Notes under the pieces: model-generated
What the model was told of the DNA's origin: nothing
Databases searched by the model: none
The model's input: the letters and a program-made list of their open reading frames with translations, nothing else
In this document: positions 26,658 to 35,286 of the stretch, piece by piece
How the letters are laid out: the number at the start of each line of letters is the position of its first letter
Position numbering within the stretch: position 1 is the first letter of the stretch
Source: Bremerella volcania
GTDB lineage: Bacteria; Planctomycetota; Planctomycetia; Pirellulales; Pirellulaceae
Direction of reading: 5' to 3'
NCBI RefSeq assembly: GCF_007748115.1
Contig: NZ_CP036289.1
Coordinates: 1,116,001-1,180,000, forward strand
DNA: 64,000 nucleotides
Program-made: the position numbers and the translations under genes

Positions 26658-27812
26658 TTACTGCATGGCCGATCGGTAAAGCTTCGAGAATTCGCCGGCA
26701 TCAACATCTCGAGGATTAAAGTTCCCGGTCCATTGCTTGGCCGCGTCGGCGGAAAGGGTCTCGAGCTTTTCACCGTTGATCGACAGTTGATTCAAGTTGG
26801 TCGCAAGCCCCGCCGTATCGACCCAGCTTTGCACCAGGTTGGCTAATCCCTCGGCGCCTTGTTCTGGTTGGGGATAGTTGGGCAAATCGACCGGGATCAT
26901 AAGCAAGTCTTGGTAAAGCTCGTTAAATGCTTTGCCGTTGTAGCGAATCACCGACGGAAGCATCACACCTACGGCCTGGCCATGCACCACGCCGTAGTGA
27001 GCCGTCAAAGGATTGGCCAACGCGTGCGCGGCGCCGAGCATCGAATTCTCAATGGCTAATCCGGCGAAGCAGGCACCCAATTGCATCGCTCCGCGGGCCT
27101 CGACGTCTTCCGGGCTGGCGAGCACCTTGGTGAAGTTGCCTGCCAGCAGACGCCACGCTTCACGGCTGAAGCTCAGGCTCACTTCGTTACGCTTCTTCGT
27201 GACGAACGTTTCCAACGCATGACTGATCGCGTCGATACCGGTCAGGGCCGTAACCTTTTGCGGCTGGGTTACGGTTAGCTTGGGATCGAGCAGGGCAATA
27301 CGGCAGGCCGCTTTCTTATCACCGCAGGCCATTTTGACGTGCGTTTCGGCGTCGGTGATCAAGGCGAACGATTGGGCTTCGCTTCCTGTTCCGGCTGTGG
27401 TCGGAACGGCGATCATCGGAAGCATCTCCTGGGTTGCCTTGCCGACGCCCCAATAGTCCTTCATTTCACCGCCGTTGGTTAGCAGGAAATTGATCCCCTT
27501 GGCACAGTCCATCGCGCTGCCGCCACCCAGACCGACGATCAACTCAGGCTCGTGCTGCTTTGCGAACTCAACGCCATGGGCGACGTTGACGGTCGAGGGG
27601 TTCTCTTGCACGCCGTCGAACAGAAAAGCCTGGACGCCGGCCGATTCCAGACAATCGATTCCCCGCTGGGTATGACCAGCTTTAATAACTCCAGGATCGC
27701 TGACCAGCAGCGCTCGCTTCGCGCCGAGCTCTAAGGCTAGTTCGCCGAGCCGCTGAAGGCTATCCGGACCAAACACAATCCGTGTGCGTGGCTGGAAGTC
27801 GAATGGAATCAT
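26658..27812 (-). CDS. Iron-containing (group III) alcohol dehydrogenase
   Basis: A 384-residue member of the Fe-ADH family. The NAD-binding motif GGGSAMDCAKG and the metal-ligand region (AISHALETF, GAAHALANPLTAHYGVVHGQA) with its conserved His residues are intact. It interconverts alcohols and aldehydes. The start is the ATG at 27812 (MIPFDFQPRTRI). The longer frame runs through a repeat element. It follows a LuxC-like acyl reductase in the same direction, and together they could take an activated acyl group to an alcohol. Confidence 0.9.
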   Translation of the reverse strand: MIPFDFQPRTRIVFGPDSLQRLGELALELGAKRALLVSDPGVIKAGHTQRGIDCLESAGVQAFLFDGVQENPSTVNVAHGVEFAKQHEPELIVGLGGGSAMDCAKGINFLLTNGGEMKDYWGVGKATQEMLPMIAVPTTAGTGSEAQSFALITDAETHVKMACGDKKAACRIALLDPKLTVTQPQKVTALTGIDAISHALETFVTKKRNEVSLSFSREAWRLLAGNFTKVLASPEDVEARGAMQLGACFAGLAIENSMLGAAHALANPLTAHYGVVHGQAVGVMLPSVIRYNGKAFNELYQDLLMIPVDLPNYPQPEQGAEGLANLVQSWVDTAGLATNLNQLSINGEKLETLSADAAKQWTGNFNPRDVDAGEFSKLYRSAMQ

Positions 27813-27837
27813 GCCTCGGGATCCTGTTTCATTCCGG

Positions 27838-27939
27838 TTCCCTTGCCACCGTCTGCCGGGGAAAGGGTTGGGGTGAGGGGCAAACGGTGTACCCGCATCG
27901 CCCCTCACCCTAGCCCTCTCCCCAAAGGGGCGAGGGGAC
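27838..27939. repeat. REP-like palindromic intergenic element (copy 2)
   Basis: Inverted GGTTGGGGTGAGGG and CCCTCACCCTAGCCCTC arms, ending in a GGGGCGAGGGGAC edge, match the element at 25335-25443. It fills most of the 155-base gap between the acyl reductase and alcohol dehydrogenase genes. Confidence 0.85.
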
Positions 27940-27967
27940 TTGAGCAAGAGGCAAGCTCTGTTGAATA

Positions 27968-29410
27968 CTACGAAGCCGCGACCTGAACCGGAGCCGATTG
28001 ATAGGCTCGGCTGCGGAAGAGGAACTCGATGATGTTCCCTTCGTGCGGCTGCAGCCAATCAACCTTGTGCGTCGGAATCGGACCGATGTTCAAGCGGTCG
28101 ATGTGCGTCGCGTTAACTAGTTGGCGAGCAAACTCCTCGTTGCCAGTGATGGCCGTGCAAATCAGTGAGTAACCGATCTTCTGGATCATCTCTTCCTGAG
28201 GGCACTCGACCACGGAGACGAACGGGAACATGTACTCTTTGCTGGCGACTTGTTTCTCTGGATTCTCCGCGTGAACGACCATCGGCTTGAGATAGTCGCA
28301 GCGTTCCATCTGAACCAGGCGATCGCCGTACGATGCGGTGTAGTCGGTTACGCCATCTTCGGCCAGGTCGGACTCAATCATGCCCCATACCGCCGGAGCC
28401 ATGCCAGGCATGGTGAACGCTGCCAGTGCGGCCTGGTCGTCGGTTGGGTCTTTAATCTCGGTCGGGCCGATCTTCTCAGCAATCGCTTGAGCGATTTCCC
28501 TGGTGTGACGCGAAGCCCAAATGCCTGAGGCATTGATGCAGCTTCGTCCGCTGTTGGCGAAAACGCTTTGTACCATCAGGTCCAAGTACTGCGGCCAATC
28601 GTCAACCACGTCATCGGCCAGCAGGATCTTGCTGAAGCCTGGGCCGTGCGGCTGAACCTTGGGGTTACCGGCGTACTGATCGATCGTCTGCTGGCCGCCG
28701 AAGACCATCGCTCGATCGACTGACGAGAGCAGCGAAGCACCCACGTCGCCACCGGCACCGGGATACAAGCTGAATGCTTCGGCAGGCAAGCCTGCTTCGA
28801 CCATGGCAGAGAAAATCCGGTACGGCGTCCATGGCTCCTTTCCACCTGGCTTGAGTACCAGACCAAGTTGAAGCGCGACGGCCGGAAGCCACAGGGTATG
28901 CACCCCGGGTGAATTGGAAGGCAACACGGCGCCGAGTACCGGACTTTGAACTTGATAGCTGAGCATGACGTCGCGGCCGGGTTCTTTCCCGTAGCCACGA
29001 GCCAGGATGTTGAGATCGAGCCCGCGGGTGAGCGAGTCGAGAATTTTAGGCATGTTCTGCAGCACGAAGGCATTCTTCTGCATGTTCGAGCGGCACATGT
29101 GTTCTGGCAGGCCGGTCGTGGCGCTTTGAGCATGCACAAATGCTTCAGGCGTCTGCGAACCATCACCGATGGGCAGATCGGCTTCCAAGTAAAGCTTGCC
29201 GGCGACAGCCAGCTTCTCCAGAATCTCTTCCGGGCTGAATTGCAGAAGAGCATCGCGAGCGGACTGGGCTTTACGCATGTCTCGCTTGAGGATGCCCCCA
29301 CCGACCTGGCTCAGCTGTGCGATGGGCTCGCCGGTACGGAAGTGGACGACGTCTTCTTTTTCGAGCGAGTCGTAGGGCTTGCCCCAACGGATAGCAGGAA
29401 TGTTCAGCAT
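27968..29410 (-). CDS. LuxC-like acyl reductase (aldehyde dehydrogenase superfamily)
   Basis: A 480-residue ALDH-superfamily protein. The catalytic Cys is near residue 291 in ANSGRSCINASG. The upstream nucleotide-binding stretch reads AVLPSNSPGVHTLWLP, then LKPGGKEPWTPYR. The order and spacing resemble acyl-CoA/acyl-protein reductases of the LuxC group rather than aldehyde oxidisers. It would reduce an acyl thioester to aldehyde. The next upstream gene is a LuxE-like acyl-protein synthetase and the next downstream an Fe-ADH. The chain length of the substrate is unknown. Confidence 0.78.
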   Translation of the reverse strand: MLNIPAIRWGKPYDSLEKEDVVHFRTGEPIAQLSQVGGGILKRDMRKAQSARDALLQFSPEEILEKLAVAGKLYLEADLPIGDGSQTPEAFVHAQSATTGLPEHMCRSNMQKNAFVLQNMPKILDSLTRGLDLNILARGYGKEPGRDVMLSYQVQSPVLGAVLPSNSPGVHTLWLPAVALQLGLVLKPGGKEPWTPYRIFSAMVEAGLPAEAFSLYPGAGGDVGASLLSSVDRAMVFGGQQTIDQYAGNPKVQPHGPGFSKILLADDVVDDWPQYLDLMVQSVFANSGRSCINASGIWASRHTREIAQAIAEKIGPTEIKDPTDDQAALAAFTMPGMAPAVWGMIESDLAEDGVTDYTASYGDRLVQMERCDYLKPMVVHAENPEKQVASKEYMFPFVSVVECPQEEMIQKIGYSLICTAITGNEEFARQLVNATHIDRLNIGPIPTHKVDWLQPHEGNIIEFLFRSRAYQSAPVQVAAS

Positions 29411-29457
29411 GATTGGCGTCCGTTAATTCAGTTGTGTGATTTTATTTTCGTCTTTTT

Positions 29458-29635
29458 GCCACAGAGAACACAGAGGTCACAGAGCAGAAAAAGAAGGGGG
29501 ACCACGGATTTCACGGATAGACACTGATAATGATCGATTTGCTGAAAGCAAATCTCTATTTCTTATCCATGCTCATCCGTGTAATCCGTGGTCAAAAAAA
29601 ACTCTTCTCTCTGTGACCTTTGTGTTCTCTGTGGC
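29458..29635. repeat. MITE-like inverted-repeat element with nested arms
   Basis: Outer arms at 29458-29484 and 29609-29635 (GCCACAGAGAACACAGAGG against its complement with one or two mismatches) enclose inner arms at 29501-29518 and 29575-29592 (ACCACGGATTTCACGGAT). The 178-base element can fold into one long hairpin, with no coding capacity. It lies between the acyl-protein synthetase and reductase genes. From memory, similar CACAGAGAACACAGAG repeats are scattered in several phyla. Confidence 0.85.
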
Positions 29636-29654
29636 TAGTGTCTTTTTCTATTCG

Positions 29655-30782
29655 TTAGTACACACCAACGGTGGTGCTGCTGGCGAAGCCGTGGAATGGT
29701 CGTACGCCGCTGACGCCTTCCCACGGGTAGGTGAGATAAGGCATCTCGCGTTCCCCTTCGTCTCGTTCCAGGAAACCGGGGACGAAGAACTCTTTGGTCA
29801 GCGTCGTCAGTTTGACGCGACCTGTCTCGCCGTAAGGAACGGACTGGTAGGGGTCGTCGAACGAAACGACTTCCGTTACGGCCCGCGGCTGCGGAGCGTA
29901 GTACGAGATCTTATAGCCATCTTCGGGCGTGACCGGCTTGCTGCATGCCAGACCCATCAGCGTGTTGCCGTAGGTGGGGGTCATGTAGATGCCGCTTTCT
30001 TCCGGACCACCACCGAAGAGTTCTTCGATGCAGTAGCGGGTCCACTGTGGCGTAAACTCGGTACCGCCGCTGAAGATGCCGGTGATGCCGACGTCGGCCA
30101 GGGTGGTGCCTTTGTCTTCGAGGCCCAGGCACAGCGATTCGATCAGCTTGGGAGTGCCAAACATGCACTTCACGTCGTGACCGGCGGTGAGGACCGTGAT
30201 CGCCTGATCGATGCAGTGTTTCTTGTACGCTTCCAGTTCGTCCATCTTGCCGCGCTTGATGAGCTTGACCACCCAGCGTGGATCCAAGTCGATGCAGAAG
30301 CTAATGCCGCCGCGTACCTGGGCTAGGTGTTCGACCGCCAGACGCAAGCGACGCGGGCCGGAAGGGCCAAGCATCAACCAGTTCGAGCCTTTAGGAAAAT
30401 ACTTGTCTGGCAGCGTTTCGCTGAAGAGGGAATAGTCGGTGCGGAAGTCGTCGATGGCGATCCGGCTCTTGGGGATGCCAGTGGTGCCGCCGGTTTCGAA
30501 AACGTAGATCGGCTTGTCGGCATAGGCCTGGGGAACCCAGCGACGAACCGGACCACCGCGAAGCCATTCGTCCTCGAACAGTGGGAACTTCTTCAGGTCG
30601 TCGTAACCTTTCACTTCGGTCAGCGGATCGAAGTTGAACTCTTTCTTCTTTTCGAGCCAGAACGGGCAACCGGTCGACTCGTGAAAATGCCACTGGACGA
30701 TCTCGTAGGTGTGAGCGTCGAGCTTGTCCTTGGCGGACTTGACCGCCGCTTCAACTTCTGGGGTTAGCGTGTCGCTTGCCAT
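29655..30782 (-). CDS. LuxE/PaaK-like acyl-protein synthetase or acyl-CoA ligase
   Basis: A 375-residue member of the adenylate-forming superfamily, shorter than full ANL ligases and in the size range of LuxE. The ATP-binding P-loop-like motif is FETGGTTGIPKSR. Downstream, IFSGGTEFTPQWTR and TYGNTLMG occupy the positions of later adenylation motifs. It would activate a carboxylic acid as acyl-AMP and pass it to a thiol, probably for the LuxC-like reductase. In LuxE the acceptor is the enzyme's own Cys, and I cannot assign that residue confidently here. It is the first gene of the leftward 22-31 kb series. Confidence 0.75.
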   Translation of the reverse strand: MASDTLTPEVEAAVKSAKDKLDAHTYEIVQWHFHESTGCPFWLEKKKEFNFDPLTEVKGYDDLKKFPLFEDEWLRGGPVRRWVPQAYADKPIYVFETGGTTGIPKSRIAIDDFRTDYSLFSETLPDKYFPKGSNWLMLGPSGPRRLRLAVEHLAQVRGGISFCIDLDPRWVVKLIKRGKMDELEAYKKHCIDQAITVLTAGHDVKCMFGTPKLIESLCLGLEDKGTTLADVGITGIFSGGTEFTPQWTRYCIEELFGGGPEESGIYMTPTYGNTLMGLACSKPVTPEDGYKISYYAPQPRAVTEVVSFDDPYQSVPYGETGRVKLTTLTKEFFVPGFLERDEGEREMPYLTYPWEGVSGVRPFHGFASSTTVGVY

Positions 30783-30940
30783 GATTCCAATTCAAGCCAA
30801 CAAGGGAAGGATAGAAGGGACTCGCCGCGGACGACGCTTCGACCGGCGGATCGAGCAGAGGGATGTGACTCTACGGATGGTACCGAGAAAAACTTGTTCT
30901 GACAACCTTTGGTTGCCCGAGTATTATTTTCGCGCAACAA

Positions 30941-30967
30941 AAAAACCTGCAAATCGACAGGTTTTTT
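30941..30967 (-). terminator. Terminator of the leftward gene at 31014-31478
   Basis: AAAAACCTG (30941-30949) and CAGGTTTTTT (30958-30967) form a stem with an 8-base loop. Read leftwards the hairpin runs into seven T residues. It begins 47 bases after the stop at 31014. Confidence 0.8.
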
Positions 30968-31013
30968 CTTCTGGATCAGGAAGCTTCGCACGCGTTTAGG
31001 GTGCAAAGTTTTA

Positions 31014-31478
31014 TCAAGTATTCGTCTTGGTCGCTTGAACCGGAGCCCCCAGTTGGGCGAGCATCTGGAGAACGCCGTTCAGGTGGGCGATGCGGGGACC
31101 GAACCGATCGACGAACTCATTGAGCATGAATTCGCTATCGATCATGTCGTCGGCCGAGTCGTCAACTTCGTTGGCCAGCGTACCGAGGAAGTCGGCGTGA
31201 ACCTTACTGAGTGCTTCCGCCGCCAGACGGCACTTCTCGGCCAACTCGGGATGGGCTTTACGCCATGCATTGAGCTCTGCCGTACGCTGTTTCTGCGTAT
31301 GGACCTGCTGCTGGAGCATCTCTTCCATCAACAGCGTCTGACGTTCCTGAAGCTCAATCATCCGCTTGAGCAGGGCATTCGTTTCTTCCGTGTGAATGGT
31401 TTGCTGCATGGGAGATGGGTTGGAGGAGACGTCGACGTGGGTGAATAGGGTAGAAAGATCTTTCGGGTCGAGCGACAT
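31014..31478 (-). CDS. Unknown helical protein, 154 residues
   Basis: The ATG at 31478 (MSLDPKDLSTLF) is preceded by GGAG. Residues 35-85 are Gln/Glu/Leu-rich and read as a coiled coil (LLKRMIELQERQTLLMEEMLQQQ). The C-terminal half is also helical and acidic, ending in a Leu-rich helix. There is no signal peptide or known motif. It is a single-gene transcript with its own terminator. The frame continues upstream to 31556 without a good start. Confidence 0.65.
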   Translation of the reverse strand: MSLDPKDLSTLFTHVDVSSNPSPMQQTIHTEETNALLKRMIELQERQTLLMEEMLQQQVHTQKQRTAELNAWRKAHPELAEKCRLAAEALSKVHADFLGTLANEVDDSADDMIDSEFMLNEFVDRFGPRIAHLNGVLQMLAQLGAPVQATKTNT

Positions 31479-31705
31479 AGGTTTGTGGTTCTCCTGGTGG
31501 GTCAAGTTTCTCAGTATACTCACCGGCCCCATAGACTGTCGAGCATTTCGTTTCAATGCTGGCTACGCTAGCGGCGGGATATCCGCCGTTACGATTGTTA
31601 AAGTCCACCTTTCTGAAACACCGATTCTCAAGATTGGGCCGCGCGCCCAAGCTGCCCCAACACGATATGCTGTCATGAAATGCAAATGGGCGAGATGGAG
31701 TGCCT

Positions 31706-32284
31706 ATGTCGAATCGGAACGAAAAATCAGTGCCCACCTTAGGTTTCCTTACCGTGGTGGAGCATACCACTGGTGGTTTATTTGGTGGACTCTTAGTCTT
31801 GAATTTGGCAGGACGTCCATTGGAATTCCACTGCACAGCACCGGTAAAGGCGAACCGTGCTCAGGAGATTCTTTATGGTCCTACGCTGAAGCCGTACCTC
31901 TTTGGCGAGCAGATTGGTGGTGCTCTGCTGGCGAAGCTCAAATCGCCGACCCTGGCGGTCTGCACCGACAGCGAGCATGTTCTGTCACTTCGCGATCACA
32001 TCGACATCCCGGTTGCCTTGGTTCCCCCAAGCTGTGTCGAAGACGCGGTAGCTACGGAATCTTCCCCTGAATATCCAAACGAGACCGCTCAACTGGCCGT
32101 GGCTCCCCCCCACATTCGCTCCTTTCAACTGGGAAGCTACGAAGTCGCTGTCCGTGCCCAGCACGAGGCGGACCGCGTTACGCTGGAGAGCATGTGGCAA
32201 GAGAAGTCGATCGATCTGGATCTGAACGAGCCTTTCACGCGTATCCGCGAAGCGATCGAAGAAGCGCACGGAGTGGGAAAGTAA
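31706..32284 (+). CDS. Unknown 192-residue protein upstream of an SNF2 ATPase
   Basis: The ATG at 31706 starts MSNRNEKSVPTLGFLTVVEH. The N-terminal half is a mixed alpha/beta region (TLGFLTVVEHTTGGLFGGLLVLNLAGRPLEFHCTAPV), a pattern of roadblock-like or small regulatory domains but not assignable. The C-terminal half contains an Arg/Glu-rich helix. It precedes the SNF2 gene by 52 bases on the same strand, so the two are probably co-transcribed and may interact. Confidence 0.7.
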   Translation: MSNRNEKSVPTLGFLTVVEHTTGGLFGGLLVLNLAGRPLEFHCTAPVKANRAQEILYGPTLKPYLFGEQIGGALLAKLKSPTLAVCTDSEHVLSLRDHIDIPVALVPPSCVEDAVATESSPEYPNETAQLAVAPPHIRSFQLGSYEVAVRAQHEADRVTLESMWQEKSIDLDLNEPFTRIREAIEEAHGVGK

Positions 32285-32336
32285 CACGCACCGGCGACGC
32301 TCCCCAGGCAAATGGAACCAAACTGAGGCTAAGAAA

Positions 32337-34100
32337 TTGACGGACTCCCTCGAAACGACCTCGCACGATCTCAACATCAAGACCGAGGTCATCCCGCTCG
32401 GCTGGACAGCCGCGCTCTCTCGCGCCCCGCAAGTCGCGATCACGTCCGAGAACTTCAAGTCGCAGCGTCCCAAAGTGGTTTCGCTTACGTGTGGCGGACC
32501 TAGGATCGGCGTGAAGAGCTTCGTCTTTCCCGAGGCCCCGGCATGGCTCCAGGCACTCGAGAAGAAGTCGCCTCCCAAGAAGGAAGCCGCTAATGAGTCA
32601 ACCGCCGAAGGGGAATCGCCACGCAAGCCGAAGGCCAAGCGGGTAACTCATATTCGCCCGCCTGGGGATGTCATCAAGCTTGAGGACCGGCTGTACTATC
32701 TGCTTCAGCCGTCGCTCGAATCGTTGGTATCAAGCGGCGCGATGGAGTTTCCGTTCGAGCCGTTTCCGTACCAATTCGAGGGGATCGCGTTTCTCTATCC
32801 GCGGCATGCGGCCGTCATGGCCGACGAGATGGGGCTCGGCAAGACGATGCAATCGATCAGCACGATGCGAATGCTGCTTCGCGCGGGAGAGATTCGCAGT
32901 GTGCTGTTGGTCTGTCCCAAACCGCTGGTATCCAACTGGAAACGCGAGTTCAACCTGTGGGCACCTGAGATTCCGATCAGCGTGATTGAAGGGGACTCGG
33001 CCAAGCGAAGCTGGCTTTGGCGAGACAATCAAACCCCGGTGAAGATCGCCAACTACGAGCTGCTGATGCGCGATCAGGAACTGGTCAGCGAAGAAGGGGG
33101 GCTCCACTTCGACCTGGTCGTGCTGGACGAAGCCCAACGCATCAAGAACACCAGCAGCACGACGGCCGAGATCGCCAAAGGGATTCCCCGCACACGAAGC
33201 TGGGCCCTGACCGGGACGCCGATCGAAAACAGCACGGACGACCTGGTGGGTGTGTTCGAGTTCCTCGCCCCAGGGCTGCTGACCAAGGGGATGAACATCA
33301 AGGCCATGAGTTCCACGGCCGGCGAGTACATCATTCGCCGCACCAAAGATCTGGTAATGACCGACATGCCGCCGCGGCTCTATCGCGATGCGGAACTCTA
33401 TCTTTCGCCGGCTCAGCAGGAAGCGTACGAAATCGCCGAGAAGGAAGGCATCGTTCGTCTGGAAGACATGGGGCAGGAACTGACCGTGCAGCACGTCTTC
33501 GAATTAGTTTTGCGGCTCAAGCAGATCTGCAATTTCGATCCGCTGACGGGCGAAAGCGCTAAGATGGATCAATTGAAAGCAGATCTGGAGGAAGTCGCCG
33601 CCAGCGGTAAGAAGGCCATCCTGTTCAGCCAGTGGACGCGTACGATCCAAGAGATCCGCAAGCACGTCGAGCCGTTCGGCCCGCTCGAGTACCACGGCAA
33701 GGTCCCGCACAAACAGCGGGAAGGGGTGATCGATCAGTTCAAGCACGATCCTTCCAAGCACGTCATCTTGATGAGCTACGGGGCCGGCAGCGTGGGTTTG
33801 AACCTGCAGTTCTGCGAGTACGTGTTTCTGTTCGATCGCTGGTGGAACCCGGCGATTGAAGATCAGGCCATTAATCGGGCTCATCGCATCGGAGCCGCCG
33901 GCGCCGTCACCATCAGCCGCTATCTGGCCGTAGGAACGATCGAAGATCGCATCAACAAGGTACTGGAAGAAAAGAGAGAACTGTTCAACAGCTTGTTCAG
34001 CGAGACGGGTGAGCCTGCCAAAGTGGGCTTCTCGAAAGACGAAATCTTCGGGCTGTTTGACCTGCGAAGTCCCAAGGGGCCGATTCGCTTCGCGGCGTAG
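32337..34100 (+). CDS. SNF2-family DNA-dependent ATPase/helicase
   Basis: A 587-residue SF2 helicase of the SNF2/RapA group. Motif I is DEMGLGKTMQ near residue 165, motif II DEAQ, motif III LTGTPIEN, motif V GSVGLNLQ, and motif VI INRAHRIGAAG. All seem intact. The first 130 residues are a non-helicase domain with a Lys/Pro/Ser linker, not recognised. I see no SWIM zinc finger. The TTG start at 32337 is the most upstream plausible start after the preceding gene. The role is chromatin or nucleoprotein remodelling in general; the specific target is unknown. Confidence 0.88.
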   Translation: MTDSLETTSHDLNIKTEVIPLGWTAALSRAPQVAITSENFKSQRPKVVSLTCGGPRIGVKSFVFPEAPAWLQALEKKSPPKKEAANESTAEGESPRKPKAKRVTHIRPPGDVIKLEDRLYYLLQPSLESLVSSGAMEFPFEPFPYQFEGIAFLYPRHAAVMADEMGLGKTMQSISTMRMLLRAGEIRSVLLVCPKPLVSNWKREFNLWAPEIPISVIEGDSAKRSWLWRDNQTPVKIANYELLMRDQELVSEEGGLHFDLVVLDEAQRIKNTSSTTAEIAKGIPRTRSWALTGTPIENSTDDLVGVFEFLAPGLLTKGMNIKAMSSTAGEYIIRRTKDLVMTDMPPRLYRDAELYLSPAQQEAYEIAEKEGIVRLEDMGQELTVQHVFELVLRLKQICNFDPLTGESAKMDQLKADLEEVAASGKKAILFSQWTRTIQEIRKHVEPFGPLEYHGKVPHKQREGVIDQFKHDPSKHVILMSYGAGSVGLNLQFCEYVFLFDRWWNPAIEDQAINRAHRIGAAGAVTISRYLAVGTIEDRINKVLEEKRELFNSLFSETGEPAKVGFSKDEIFGLFDLRSPKGPIRFAA

Positions 34101-34128
34101 TGAAATTCGCTAAGAGGCATCATTCGAG

Positions 34129-34554
34129 CTACCGCGTCTTGACCCGGAAGTGGCTCACGTAGATATCGCTCAATTGACCATCCTCGATCAGGCGATTCAT
34201 TTCCATGAGCAGGCGTCGACGGAACATGATCAAGTCGGGGTCTTCGAGTTCTTCGATGGTCGATTCACGGGAGACGATCATCACGCGATCGCGAATCCGG
34301 ATCTTCTTCTTTTCCAACTCCGCTTGAAGCCCTGCCAGGTCGTTTGGCTCGACCAGGCCGGCCAACGAGAAGTCAAAACGCGTTTGCGTGTTCGCGGCGG
34401 GATCGTAGGCGCGAAACGCATAATCGCCGATCGCAATCTCTTGCGGTGGAAGAGCCGGTTTCTCTTCATTCTGAGCCGCCGCGTCCATCTCGGAGCTGCT
34501 GCAACCGGCAATCAGCAATAGAACGACCGAGCTGGCCAAGGCAAGGCGTACCAT
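34129..34554 (-). CDS. FliL-like lipoprotein A
   Basis: A 141-residue lipoprotein with a signal ending in the lipobox LIAGC. The mature part follows a FliL-like order: a strand (AIGDYAFRAY), a beta region, then IRIRDRVMIVSRESTIEEL, DPDLIMFRRRLLMEMN and a final strand IYVSHFRV. FliL is a flagellar stator-associated protein, but no flagellar genes are nearby. The start overlaps the stop of lipoprotein B by one base. It shares with B and C the pattern LxDP(D/E)L followed by a helix and a last hydrophobic strand. Confidence 0.65.
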   Translation of the reverse strand: MVRLALASSVVLLLIAGCSSSEMDAAAQNEEKPALPPQEIAIGDYAFRAYDPAANTQTRFDFSLAGLVEPNDLAGLQAELEKKKIRIRDRVMIVSRESTIEELEDPDLIMFRRRLLMEMNRLIEDGQLSDIYVSHFRVKTR

Positions 34555-35048
34555 TAAAATCGCTCCAAGGTGACGTCCGAGAATACGAATCGCTTGATCG
34601 CGCCCCGGCCAATCGTTTCTTCGGTGTAGTCACGCAGTTGCGAACGGATTAGTTGAAGCTCTGGATCGGCCAAGTCGATCAGGTTTGCATGACGACACGT
34701 GCGGATGATCTCGTCGGAGAGTTCTCCTTTACGCTCTTCCAGGTAGGTCCGGACACGCTGCTCATGTTCCTTCGCCACCAGGCAGTGCAACTGGTAATGC
34801 AGCGCGACGCTCTCCTGGTACGTATCGAAGTCTGGGTGCCTGCTCGGATCGTCGGCGATCAGAACCGTGATCGTGAAATACCCCAGATCGATTTCGACCC
34901 AGTCTCGCTTTTCCAGCGAGAGCAACAGTTCCTCGTCGGCCGACGCCGACTTCTCGCACCCGAAGATGGCAATGCTGCCCAAAAGGATCAGCAGCAGGGC
35001 CCAGGCTTTTTGGTCGATCGAATTGGTCCAGTGGAAAGCGGCTTGCAT
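34554..35048 (-). CDS. FliL-like lipoprotein B
   Basis: A 164-residue protein starting at the ATG at 35048 (MQAAFHWTNSIDQKAW), with a hydrophobic segment ending in the lipobox IAIFGC. The mature region repeats the pattern of its neighbours: EIDLGYFTITVLI near the start, LADPELQLIRSQLRDY towards the end, and a last strand FVFSDVTLERF. It has an extra charged helix (VAKEHEQRVRTYLEERKG). It is translationally coupled to lipoprotein A (TAATG) and divergent from lipoprotein C. Confidence 0.62.
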   Translation of the reverse strand: MQAAFHWTNSIDQKAWALLLILLGSIAIFGCEKSASADEELLLSLEKRDWVEIDLGYFTITVLIADDPSRHPDFDTYQESVALHYQLHCLVAKEHEQRVRTYLEERKGELSDEIIRTCRHANLIDLADPELQLIRSQLRDYTEETIGRGAIKRFVFSDVTLERF

Positions 35049-35286
35049 CGAAGCGTAACTCGTTACCGGGAAAAAGGTTTCGTGCACGTTCGAAAAGATA
35101 GGCCATGTCGTCGAATCGTCGAACGGAAACACATGAATTCGCACATTTCCGCAGGACTTACCTTGCGGTTCGTACGGATTGTGTCGCAAGTCTATTAGGG
35201 TGAAGGAGTTATGAGGTAGCGTGAGAGGCCGGAATTGCGACCTAGACTTGAGTGTACGTCGATTTATTCGAAAAGAGCCGCACGTT

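Noticed and set aside
27968-30782. A bioluminescence (lux) operon
   Set aside because: Only LuxC- and LuxE-like proteins are present; there is no luciferase (luxA/luxB) or luxD, so light emission is not supported.
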